A stretch of 31,811 nucleotides of DNA from UBA6183 sp046314755 (GTDB lineage: Bacteria > Bacteroidota > Bacteroidia > UKL13-3), in NCBI GenBank assembly GCA_046314755.1, contig JBKDBG010000096.1, positions 1 to 31,811 of the forward strand, given 5' to 3'. This document shows positions 24,719 to 31,811 of the stretch, in pieces. Under the pieces are notes generated by a model, which did not search any database, was not told the origin of the DNA, and saw only the letters and a program-made list of their open reading frames with translations. The translations under genes and the position numbers were made by a program. The stretch's first letter is position 1; each line of letters begins with the position of its first letter.

Positions 24719-27394
24719 TTATTTTAATGATGCCAATGATTGCTTTAACACTTCTATTTTAATTTCAGCATCTGCTTTTTTCTGACGCTCTTTTTCTACC
24801 AATTCCGGTTTTGCATTCGCCACAAACTTTTCGTTACCCAACTTTGCATCAACCGATTTTAAGAAGCCTTGTAAGTAGTCAATCTCTTTATGAATCTTTT
24901 CCTTTTCTTCTTCAACATTAATTTCCATTTGCACAAACACATACATTTCATCCGTTAAAATCGGAATTAAAACAGCAGCTTCAGGCTGGGTTTGTACAAA
25001 AGTGATTTCATGGATATTCGCCAACTTCTTTATTAAATAAGTAAATGGCTCATACGCTTTTTGGTCGTTGGTTTTGATTCCAATATCAAACGTTTCCTTC
25101 GGGCTAATGCCTTTGCTGTTTCTAAAACTTCTAATTTGTTGAATCACTTCCATGGCAGCGGTTAAATTAATTTTTTCTACTGCCTGCTGATGCAATGGAT
25201 AGGAAGCCACACATACTGACGCACCTTCTGCTCTCGGTGTTAAATTTTGCCAAACCTCTTCGGTAATAAAAGGCATAAACGGATGCAACAAGCGCATTAA
25301 TTCATCAAAAAACTGAATGGTTTGTTTATAGGTAGATTCATTAATCGGCTTACCGTATTCAGGCTTAATCATCTCCAAATACCATGCACAGAAATCATCC
25401 CAAATTAATTTATAAATACCCATTAACACTTCACTTAATCGGTATTCTTTAAACTTTTGAGATAAATCGGCATAGGCTTCGGCTAATTTTCCATTAAACC
25501 ATTTTGCGCTTTGTGCATTGCTGTTCATGATTTCCGCATCAAAAGCAGAATCGGGTTTTACTTCCCAACCTTTTACCAAACGAAACGCATTCCAAATTTT
25601 ATTGGTAAAATTTCTTCCTTGTTCAACCTGTGTTTCATCATATAAAATATCATTACCGGCCGGTGAACTTAACAACATACCCATACGGATCGCATCGGCA
25701 CCGTATTGCGCAATTAAATCTAACGGATCGGGAGAATTACCCAATGATTTACTCATTTTTCTGCGTTGCTTATCACGCACAATTCCTGTGTAATAAACAT
25801 TGCTAAACGGTTTTTGTCCCATCCACTCATAACCGGCCATTATCATACGCGCCACCCAAAAAAACATAATTTCAGGTGCAGTTACTAAATCGTTGGTAGG
25901 GTAATAATATTTTATATCCTCATTGTTCGGGTTGATTTTTCCGCCATTAAATGCCTCAAATCCATCAAACACACTAATAGGCCACAACCAAGAGCTAAAC
26001 CAAGTATCTACCACATCTTCATCTTGTGTTAATGTGATATTTTGTGCTGCATTCGGATGTTGTTGTTTGTATTTCGCTGTGGCTTCTTCATGAGTTTTTG
26101 CAACAACAAAATTTCCGTTTTCATCATACCATGCGGGTATGCGTTGCCCCCACCATAATTGTCGGCTGATACACCAATCTTTAATGTTATCAATCCAATG
26201 TTTGTAGGTGTTTTTCATGTTAGCCGGATGAAACTTAATTTCATCATTCATTACGGCATCTAACACCTGCGGGTTACGTTCAATAAACTTTTTCATATCA
26301 ACCCACCATTGTAAAGTGAGTCGCGGTTCAATTACCGCACCGGTACGTTCGCTGGTTCCAACTTGGTTTTTGTATTCTTCTATTTTAACAATATGTCCGG
26401 CTTCTTCTAAATCAACGGCAATTTGTTTGCGTACGGCAAAACGGTCTTTCCCAATGTAACGCGCATCTTGTGCTTGCTCGTTTATAAAGCCTTCTTCGGT
26501 TAAAATATCAATAACTTGTAAGTTGTATTTTTTACCCAACTCATAATCGTTTTTATCATGAGCCGGAGTAACCTTTAAGCAGCCTGTACCAAATTCCATG
26601 TCTACATATTCATCGGCAATAATGGTTATTGGTCGGTTGATGAAAGGCACCAAAACTTGTTTGCCAACCAAATGCTTAAACCTTTCGTCATTCGGGTTAA
26701 CACAAATGGCAGTATCGGCTAAAATAGTTTCCGGACGTGTGGTAGCAATGGTCACAAATTGAGTGGCATCATCAACTAAAAAGTATTTGATAAAATACAA
26801 TTTCGATTGAACATCTTTAAAAATAACCTCCTCATCACTCAAAGCTGTTTTACCTTGAGGATCCCAATTTACCATACGAAGCTCACGATAAATTAATCCT
26901 TTGTTGTATAAATCAATAAAGGTATCAACAACGGCTTCGCTAAGTTTAGGTTCCATGGTAAAACGTGTACGATCCCAATCGCAACTGGCTCCTAATTTTT
27001 CGAGTTGTTTAAGAATAATTCCACCATATTTTTCTTTCCACTCCCAAGCGTATTTTAAAAATTCTTCGCGCGATAAATCAGATTTTTTAATTCCGCGTTC
27101 GCGCAACATTTGCACCACTTTAGCCTCGGTAGCAATACTTGCATGATCGGTACCCGGAACCCAACAAGCATTTTTACCTTCCATACGCGCCTTACGTGTA
27201 AGCACATCTTGTATGGTATTGTTAAGCATGTGGCCCATATGTAAAACCCCCGTAACGTTTGGTGGAGGGATTACAACAGTAAACGGCTCTCGCTGATCCG
27301 GTTTACTGCTAAAATATTTTTGGGTCAGCCAATAGCTGTACCATCTTTCTTCAATTTGTTGCGGTGTATAGGTTTTTGCTAATTCGATACTCAT
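24719..27394 (-). CDS. valS: Valyl-tRNA synthetase
   Basis: A class I aminoacyl-tRNA synthetase charging tRNA-Val, 891 residues. The H-I-G-H-type motif is H-M-G-H at 52-55 (P-P-P-N-V-T-G-V-L-H-M-G-H). The K-M-S-K-S motif is at 546-550, followed by L-G-N-S-P-D-P. The editing (CP1) domain with A-T-T-R-P-E-T and the tRNA-binding anticodon domain are in place. The last 65 residues form the charged coiled-coil arm typical of bacterial ValRS. It precedes map by 6 bp in the same direction. It is a complete gene with no oddities. Confidence 0.97.
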   Translation of the reverse strand: MSIELAKTYTPQQIEERWYSYWLTQKYFSSKPDQREPFTVVIPPPNVTGVLHMGHMLNNTIQDVLTRKARMEGKNACWVPGTDHASIATEAKVVQMLRERGIKKSDLSREEFLKYAWEWKEKYGGIILKQLEKLGASCDWDRTRFTMEPKLSEAVVDTFIDLYNKGLIYRELRMVNWDPQGKTALSDEEVIFKDVQSKLYFIKYFLVDDATQFVTIATTRPETILADTAICVNPNDERFKHLVGKQVLVPFINRPITIIADEYVDMEFGTGCLKVTPAHDKNDYELGKKYNLQVIDILTEEGFINEQAQDARYIGKDRFAVRKQIAVDLEEAGHIVKIEEYKNQVGTSERTGAVIEPRLTLQWWVDMKKFIERNPQVLDAVMNDEIKFHPANMKNTYKHWIDNIKDWCISRQLWWGQRIPAWYDENGNFVVAKTHEEATAKYKQQHPNAAQNITLTQDEDVVDTWFSSWLWPISVFDGFEAFNGGKINPNNEDIKYYYPTNDLVTAPEIMFFWVARMIMAGYEWMGQKPFSNVYYTGIVRDKQRRKMSKSLGNSPDPLDLIAQYGADAIRMGMLLSSPAGNDILYDETQVEQGRNFTNKIWNAFRLVKGWEVKPDSAFDAEIMNSNAQSAKWFNGKLAEAYADLSQKFKEYRLSEVLMGIYKLIWDDFCAWYLEMIKPEYGKPINESTYKQTIQFFDELMRLLHPFMPFITEEVWQNLTPRAEGASVCVASYPLHQQAVEKINLTAAMEVIQQIRSFRNSKGISPKETFDIGIKTNDQKAYEPFTYLIKKLANIHEITFVQTQPEAAVLIPILTDEMYVFVQMEINVEEEKEKIHKEIDYLQGFLKSVDAKLGNEKFVANAKPELVEKERQKKADAEIKIEVLKQSLASLK

Positions 27395-27447
27395 TGGGTT
27401 GCAAAATAATTGTGTGATTTTAAATTAGAAAGTTTTAAAAAATAAAA

Positions 27448-27477
27448 AACCCCGGAACGTTTTCGCGAACCGGGGTT
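27448..27477 (-). terminator. Terminator downstream of rplS
   Basis: AACCCCGG (27448-27455) and CCGGGGTT (27470-27477) form an 8-bp stem, possibly with an inner CG-rich helix. On the minus strand it is followed by six T. It lies 23 bp beyond the rplS stop and upstream of valS. Confidence 0.88.
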
Positions 27478-27500
27478 AAATAAAATCAACTATGAAAAAA

Positions 27501-27857
27501 CTAACCTCTTCTTTCTTTAACACGGGCTTTTTTGCCTGTTAGTTCGCGTAGATAGAATAAGCGTGCTCTGCGGACTTTACCACGGCTCACTACTTCTACT
27601 TTATCAATGTTTGGACTGTAAAGCGGAAAAATACGCTCAACTCCAACACCATTGCTCATTTTACGAACGGTAAATGTGCTGCTTAAACCTGAATTACGTT
27701 GTTGTAAAACAACACCTTGGTATTGCTGAATACGCTCTTTGCTACCTTCTTTAATTTTGTAGTATACGTTAACAGTATCTCCGGCCTTAAACTCAGGAAA
27801 CTTTTTATCAGCGCTAAATTCGCTCTCAACTAATTTTATTGCCTCAACTGCATTCAT
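27501..27857 (-). CDS. rplS: 50S ribosomal protein L19
   Basis: Ribosomal protein L19, at the 30S-50S interface. At 118 residues it has the family pattern F-K-A-G-D-T-V-N-V-Y-Y-K-I-K-E-G, Q-Q-Y-Q-G-V-V-L-Q-Q, F-T-V-R-K-M-S-N-G-V-G-V-E-R-I-F-P-L-Y-S-P and the basic tail K-V-R-R-A-R-L-F-Y-L-R. It is the last gene of the rpsP-rimM-trmD-rplS run, separated from trmD by 73 bp, which could hold an extra promoter. A strong terminator follows. Confidence 0.97.
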   Translation of the reverse strand: MNAVEAIKLVESEFSADKKFPEFKAGDTVNVYYKIKEGSKERIQQYQGVVLQQRNSGLSSTFTVRKMSNGVGVERIFPLYSPNIDKVEVVSRGKVRRARLFYLRELTGKKARVKERRG

Positions 27858-27930
27858 GATGGTCTATTGTTTAAAAATTGGACTGCGAAAGTAAGATTTC
27901 TATTTTAATTACAAAAATATTTTTCAGAAA

Positions 27931-28623
27931 TTATTGTTCATCGCCTTCACCACCTAGTAAATCCGGGCGTTTCAAGCGAGTACGCAACAAACTTTGTTCA
28001 TGTCGCCACGCATCAATTTTTGCCTGATGGCCGCTTAATAATACCTCCGGAACTTTCCATCCGTTGTAATCAGCGGGGCGGGTATAAACAGGCGGGCTAA
28101 TTAACCCATCCTGGAAAGAATCACTCAGGGCTGATTGTTCATCACCAATTACACCGGGAATTAAACGAACAACAGCATCGGTAATCACGGCTGCAGCCAG
28201 TTCACCTCCTGTAAGCACAAAACTTCCTATACTTATTTCTTTGGTAATTAAATGTTCACGAACACGTTCATCCACACCTTTATAATGGCCGCACAAAAAA
28301 AGCAAGTTGTTTTTGGTTGAAAGTTGATTGGCCATTTGCTGGTCAAACAATTCTCCATCTGGTGATAAGTAAATCACTTCATCATATGCTCGCTCCGCTT
28401 TCAATGTGTCGATGCATCGGTGAATCGGTTCTATTTGCATCACCATCCCGGCACCTCCACCAAAAGGATAATCATCAACCGCTTTATGTTTACTGGTGCT
28501 GTAATCGCGAATATCATGCAGTTGAATGTCAACCTGCTTTTTTTCTACTGCACGCTTGATAATGGACGTAGAAAATGGCCCATCAAACATCTGCGGAAAA
28601 AGCGTAAGAATATCTATTCGCAT
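27931..28623 (-). CDS. trmD: tRNA (guanine-N1)-methyltransferase
   Basis: Methylates G37 of tRNAs next to the anticodon, preventing frameshifting. At 230 residues it shows the SPOUT trefoil-knot motifs L-C-G-H-Y-K-G-V-D-E-R-V (110-121) and F-V-L-T-G-G-E (135-141), with the catalytic aspartate region I-T-D-A-V near 147-151. It lies 3 bp after the rimM stop in the classical rpsP-rimM-trmD order. Complete, with nothing unusual. Confidence 0.97.
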   Translation of the reverse strand: MRIDILTLFPQMFDGPFSTSIIKRAVEKKQVDIQLHDIRDYSTSKHKAVDDYPFGGGAGMVMQIEPIHRCIDTLKAERAYDEVIYLSPDGELFDQQMANQLSTKNNLLFLCGHYKGVDERVREHLITKEISIGSFVLTGGELAAAVITDAVVRLIPGVIGDEQSALSDSFQDGLISPPVYTRPADYNGWKVPEVLLSGHQAKIDAWRHEQSLLRTRLKRPDLLGGEGDEQ

Positions 28624-28626
28624 AGG

Positions 28627-29142
28627 TTAATCATTCATTTCTAAAAAACCTTCAGGCAAACGCAGTGTGATGATTTCCTTTTCTTCATTGATATCATCAA
28701 TAAAATCTTCTACTAAAGGAATGAGCAACTCCCCATTTTTATAATCAACCACCAACATGGTTTGTTGGGGCAATTGCTCAACACGTATTACTTTGCCCAA
28801 GTTGCCTGCATTTTTTTCGGCAATCATAAAACCGGTAAGGTTCCAGGTTTCTTCCTGTTGTCTTTTTTTGCCTTTTTGTTTCGGCACCAATACCACATAA
28901 CCCGATAATTGCTGGGCCTTTTCAAGGGTATTGATATCGGCCAATTTAAGCAAATACTCATTGTTGCCAACCGGTTGAGCTTGCTCAATATAAAAAGGAA
29001 CGGGCTTTTCCCGAATTTCGAGAAAAGCCCATTCTGTATATTTTACAGGGAATTGCGTAGCAATACGCACTTCGCCTTTTGTTCCGTGTGCTTTTACAAC
29101 AGTACCTGCTTCAATGAAATCTTTTGATTGAATGGATTTCAT
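28627..29142 (-). CDS. rimM: 16S rRNA processing protein RimM
   Basis: Assembly factor for the 30S head domain, 171 residues, from the ATG at 29142; the frame extends four codons to a TTG. An N-terminal RimM barrel (A-G-T-V-V-K-A-H-G-T-K-G-E-V-R near residues 12-26) is followed by a PRC-barrel domain (about 95-170, with L-I-P-L-V-E-D-F-I). It is a weakly conserved protein, but position between rpsP and trmD and the G-x-V-x-K-x-H-G-x-K-G-E motif make the call safe. It starts 15 bp after the rpsP stop. Confidence 0.95.
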   Translation of the reverse strand: MKSIQSKDFIEAGTVVKAHGTKGEVRIATQFPVKYTEWAFLEIREKPVPFYIEQAQPVGNNEYLLKLADINTLEKAQQLSGYVVLVPKQKGKKRQQEETWNLTGFMIAEKNAGNLGKVIRVEQLPQQTMLVVDYKNGELLIPLVEDFIDDINEEKEIITLRLPEGFLEMND

Positions 29143-29157
29143 AGCGAGCAGCAACGC

Positions 29158-29712
29158 TTATTCTGCGCTGGTTGTTTCTTCTGTTGCAGGTGCTTCAGGA
29201 GCTTCCGGTGCAGCTTCTTCAGCAGCAGGAGTCTCTTCAGCAGGCGCTTCATTAGCAGCTAATTTAGCAGCAATTTTAGCAGCACGTTCTTCTTTTACTT
29301 TACTTTCAGCAGCTAATGCAGCAGCTTTTTGATCAGCTTTTGATTTGGCTACCGTATCAACGTGAGCATTTACCTTAGCATCTTTATCATTTAACCATTT
29401 TTCGAATTTGGCTAAAGCTTGTTCTTCGGTTAAAGCGCCTTTAGTAACACCACGTAATAAGTGGTATTTGTATAAAACACCTTTGTAAGAAAGGATAGCA
29501 CGACAAGTGTCGGTTGGTTGCGCACCATTCTTTAACCATTTAATTGCCGAGTCGATGTTTAATTCAATAGTAGCAGGCACCGATGTTGGGTTGTAGCTTC
29601 CTATTTTTTCAATGAATTTACCATCTCTCGGAGCACGTGAATCCGCCACCACGATGTGATAATACGGGGCATGGGTTCTACCATGACGTTGTAATCTGAT
29701 TTTTACTGACAT
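29158..29712 (-). CDS. rpsP: 30S ribosomal protein S16 with long acidic tail
   Basis: Residues 1-80 are S16 (M-S-V-K-I-R-L-Q-R-H-G-R, then Y-Y-H-I-V-V-A-D-S-R-A-P-R-D-G). The remaining 100 residues are an extension: a helical segment (about 90-150, Lys/Ala-rich) and an Ala/Glu/Pro-rich acidic tail (153-184). S16 is about 80-90 residues in most bacteria; long versions are, to my knowledge, common in Bacteroidota. It is the first gene of the rpsP-rimM-trmD-rplS cluster, with a promoter at 29764-29795 and a short hairpin in its leader. Confidence 0.96.
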   Translation of the reverse strand: MSVKIRLQRHGRTHAPYYHIVVADSRAPRDGKFIEKIGSYNPTSVPATIELNIDSAIKWLKNGAQPTDTCRAILSYKGVLYKYHLLRGVTKGALTEEQALAKFEKWLNDKDAKVNAHVDTVAKSKADQKAAALAAESKVKEERAAKIAAKLAANEAPAEETPAAEEAAPEAPEAPATEETTSAE

Positions 29713-29736
29713 ATAATTATGTTTTTAAATTGTTTA

Positions 29737-29759
29737 CCGCTGAGTCTCCAATTCAGCGG
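29737..29759 (-). promoter_or_regulatory. Leader hairpin of the rpsP operon
   Basis: CCGCTGA-N9-TCAGCGG, a perfect 7-bp stem with a 9-nt loop, ends 25 bp before the rpsP start. The predicted transcription start (near 29758) falls at its outer edge, so the mRNA would begin with this hairpin. Confidence 0.5.
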
Positions 29760-29763
29760 GCTG

Positions 29764-29795
29764 CAAATATGAGGCAATTATTTTAAATATCCAAA
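29764..29795 (-). promoter_or_regulatory. Promoter of the rpsP-rimM-trmD operon
   Basis: On the minus strand TTTG (29795-29792) is separated by 20 bp from CATATTTG (29771-29764). The second element differs from TAnnTTTG by one base. Spacing and sequence fit the vegetative promoter of Bacteroidota. Confidence 0.6.
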
Positions 29796-30643
29796 CGGAG
29801 GGGGAAGGATGAATTTTGAGTGTTGTCAACCTTCGCTAAAGCTTCGGTTGATGAGAGTGTTGAGTTCGGGAGTATTCAATAAATTGTGTCAATTAAATTA
29901 TTAATAACTGTTGATACCGGATAATCCTAACAAAAGCGTGTTTACTCTTAAACTTTAGGGGCTTGCCCTGCATCACACCAAACACATGGCTGGGCTTCGT
30001 TTTGCATTGCCGGGCTGTTCGCTGCAATCTTTTTTGTGCCTCAAAAAAGGATTTCCGCTGCCATCCCTAAGCCTAACTTTACGAAACAACCATAGTTTCT
30101 TTTTATTTACCAATATTAAATTGTAAGTAAATAAACTTATTAGAAACGAAATGGTGAGTAAAAGGCACAACGCTCAAATAAAATTTAGCTTTCAATTTTT
30201 CAATTTTTTCGTTCGTATTTTTTAGAAAAAGTGCTTTAAAAATCCCCGAGTACTCGGGATAATAATTCTCCTACCTCCTATTCTCGATACACCTCGTTGC
30301 ACGGGGCACTCGAACTGGCTGATGGCTAAATGATGCGTGCTTGTAAACAATTGAATTGTAGAAAATAGCATGGGGAGTGAATAATGATTAATGATGAGGA
30401 AACACCTAATATTTAATTTGCCGTTGTTATTTGGCTACTGCATATTGGCGATAAGAACGAATGCTATCTTACTACGTCAACGGGTAATCAAAGATTGGAA
30501 TGTGGCTTATACGTTTAGCATCTCCATTCGCAACAAGATAAAAAGTTAGGATAATAGAAGTTCCAAAAGACTGACAAAGCGATTCTCAAAAAATGAGGAT
30601 TTTATTTTTTTAAAATGTACATTGAATACATAATCAATAAGCT
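29796..30643. other. Gene-free region rich in inverted repeats
   Basis: No open frame here looks coding. Visible structures are: a hairpin around 29826-29851 (TCAACC / GGTTGA); a GC-richer folded block at 29955-30077 on the rpsP side; a perfect 14-bp palindrome CCCGAGTACTCGGG at 30245-30258; a weak 6-bp pair at 30421-30426 and 30478-30483; and a terminator-like small hairpin with T run at 30582-30612. ATAATCCTAAC (29921-29931) and GTTAGGATAAT (30545-30555) are near-perfect inverted copies at the ends of a 630-bp stretch. The block and the CTCGATA...CACTCGAACTG stretch near 30283-30317 have the look of dispersed Bacteroidota intergenic repeats. This is probably a hypervariable junction. Confidence 0.5.
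30245..30258. repeat. Perfect 14-bp palindrome
   Basis: CCCGAGTACTCGGG reads identically on both strands, framed by ATC and AT, so a longer snap-back stem is possible. Short GC-rich palindromes of this kind are frequent between genes in Bacteroidota. No adjacent gene ends here to make it a terminator. Confidence 0.6.
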
Positions 30644-31811
30644 ATGAATTTAATTGAAACAACAGTAAGCGATATCAGGTCAATGTCGCAACAAAATTTT
30701 GAAGACATTTTTTTTACCACTCAATTACCAACTGACACTAACGGTAAGTATTGGCGAATACAGCCCGATTGCACATTACCAGATGATGGAATAAATGTAC
30801 TTGTAACACCACAGGGCAACGTTTTATTCATTTTGTTCAAGATTACGTGAATGGGAAATGGTTTGGTGCAGTTGGTGACGGCATCACAGATGACACTTTT
30901 GCTGTACAAAGTGCCGTTGATTTTGCACTAAGATACCGAGTTGGGAGTATTCTTTACCCTGCCAGGGAGTATATAATAACACAAACTATTCAAATCAACT
31001 TATCTTTTGCAAACCAATTAAATCCCATTATAAAAGGTGTAGGAAAAAATGCAACTATATTTAAATCAGGAGTGTTTGAAGAGTGCATTCCATTTTATGA
31101 AGCTACCTATAGTGAGCTACCCCCTGTTCCAACACCTATTGTAATTAGTAGTTTCCCTACTCCACCAGCTGTGTTTCATGTTAATGGCGGGGGGTATTTA
31201 GATACAAAAGTGAGCTTTGAGAGCCTCTCCATACAGGGTGAAACAAGAGACATAATGAGAAAGGGAGCAGGTTTTTATGAGGTGCAAGTGCCTGGTGGTA
31301 AGCAATGGTTTTATTTAGAGCATAACACATGGGGCCCTACGGGTTTAATGCTAGAGTTAACAGCGTTATTTCATGTAACCGATGTAAGTATTTATGATTA
31401 CAATGTTTGTGTTTGGCTAAGAGGTGCACTATCTTTTAACATGGATAAATTCATACTTGGAGGATCAAATATAACTAAAATGGCTGCAAATGGCATCTAT
31501 ACCGAGCGTGGAACAGCCCCTAATGATGCACTAGTTTATTGTAACGCCATCACTTTAACTAACGGACGAATATGCTATTGTTCGGAAAAAGGTATTAACT
31601 TTGGTCAAGGTAATTTACTAACCCTAAGAAGTTTAGACATGGAGTGGAATGGTAGTACAACACAAACAGGCGAAGGCCAAAGAGTAGGCAACCCCGATAC
31701 CGGAGCGGTATTTATACGCGATGATGTGAACGATGAAGGTACTACCTTTCAGTTAAACATGTACGATTGTTGGTTTGAAATGAATAGTGGTTACACCTTC
31801 CGCAATTATCC
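30644..31811 (+). pseudogene. Pectate-lyase-3-like beta-helix protein, frameshifted and cut by the window edge
   Basis: The start (M-N-L-I-E-T-T-V-S-D-I-R-S-M) reads in one frame for 68 codons, to a TGA at 30848-30850. From about 30820 a second frame, offset by one base, continues open to the window end. It contains K-W-F-G-A-V-G-D-G-I-T-D-D-T-F-A-V-Q from 30856, the opening of pectate-lyase-3 / phage tail-spike right-handed beta-helix proteins. The two parts join sensibly if one C is restored at 30820 (G-N then R-F-I-H-F-V-Q-D-Y-V-N-G). The result would be a single protein of at least 389 residues, with coil-rich sequence such as L-P-A-R-E-Y-I-I-T-Q-T-I. There is no signal peptide. It may be a tail-spike-like or surface polysaccharide-degrading protein. 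Sequencing error, real inactivation or frameshifting are all possible. Confidence 0.7.

Noticed and set aside
30071..30077. GCCTAAC as an integron attC end
   Set aside because: No GTTRRRY partner lies within attC distance (the nearest, GTTAGGA at 30545, fails the last position), and there is no integrase or cassette gene. Kept only as a possible dispersed repeat.
29973..30170. 65-codon minus-strand frame beginning M-C-L-L-L-T-I-S-F
   Set aside because: It runs through the folded repeat-like block. The second half (basic, Cys- and Ser-containing, low complexity) is what such repeats yield by chance; there is no start signal and no family resemblance.
30582..30612. Small hairpin (TTCTCA / TGAGGA) followed by a T run
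   Set aside because: It looks like a weak terminator but no plus-strand gene ends upstream, and the stem is only six pairs with one wobble; not listed as a separate terminator.
29713..30643. Search for tRNA genes or a CRISPR array in the longest gene-free stretch
   Set aside because: No cloverleaf with a T-loop GTTCRAnYC motif and no regularly spaced repeats were found.

Overview
The window looks like chromosomal DNA of a low-GC member of the Bacteroidota. The evidence is a SusC/SusD pair, a protein with a type IX secretion (T9SS) C-terminal sorting domain, DUF3078 and DUF6588-like outer-membrane proteins, a GNAT-nitrilase fusion, an S16 protein with a long Ala/Glu tail, general absence of Shine-Dalgarno sequences, and promoter elements of the Bacteroidota type (TAnnTTTG at -7). 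No tRNA, rRNA, CRISPR array or complete insertion sequence was seen.

Layout. 1-2.6 kb: dapD (lysine/peptidoglycan precursor synthesis) diverges from a GNAT-nitrilase fusion gene. 2.6-3.8 kb: a DUF6588-like outer-membrane protein. 3.85-15.15 kb: an apparent alpha-glucan (starch, glycogen or maltodextrin) utilisation locus. It has a leftward operon susC-susD-DUF5004-like lipoprotein-exported E-set-like protein. Divergent from it is a T9SS-secreted protein of four starch-binding-like modules. Next come a NUDIX/winged-helix NrtR-family regulator on the minus strand and, divergent from that, a GH31 alpha-glucosidase. 15.1-22.6 kb: housekeeping genes on the minus strand (pyrC, a redoxin, a LOG-family protein, a UvrD/PcrA helicase, a DUF3078 protein and a NifS/IscS-type cysteine desulfurase). 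22.6-23.9 kb: two plus-strand genes, a coiled-coil OmpA-like lipoprotein and a stand-alone Hpt phosphotransfer protein. 23.9-29.7 kb: minus-strand map, valS, rplS and the rpsP-rimM-trmD cluster. 29.7-30.6 kb: a gene-free region rich in inverted repeats. 30.64 kb to the right edge: a pectate-lyase-3-like beta-helix protein broken by one frameshift and running off the window.

The most interesting observation concerns the regulation of the glucan locus. The same 21-bp palindrome, AAGTGTA-N5-TACACTT at its core, occurs in both divergent intergenic regions of the locus: susC/modular protein at 9932-9952 and regulator/GH31 at 12585-12605. I found no other copy by eye. Its obvious candidate ligand is the encoded NrtR-like protein, whose NUDIX catalytic residues are degraded. 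The proposed system is a sugar-sensing NUDIX-type regulator controlling outer-membrane uptake (SusCD), surface capture (T9SS modular protein) and periplasmic hydrolysis (GH31), instead of the SusR, hybrid two-component or ECF/anti-sigma control usual for such loci. This is inference from sequence, not demonstrated.

Where the longest open frame begins at a TTG and a signal peptide, lipobox or family N-terminus begins at a later ATG, I used the ATG. GTG starts are retained for uvrD and map.
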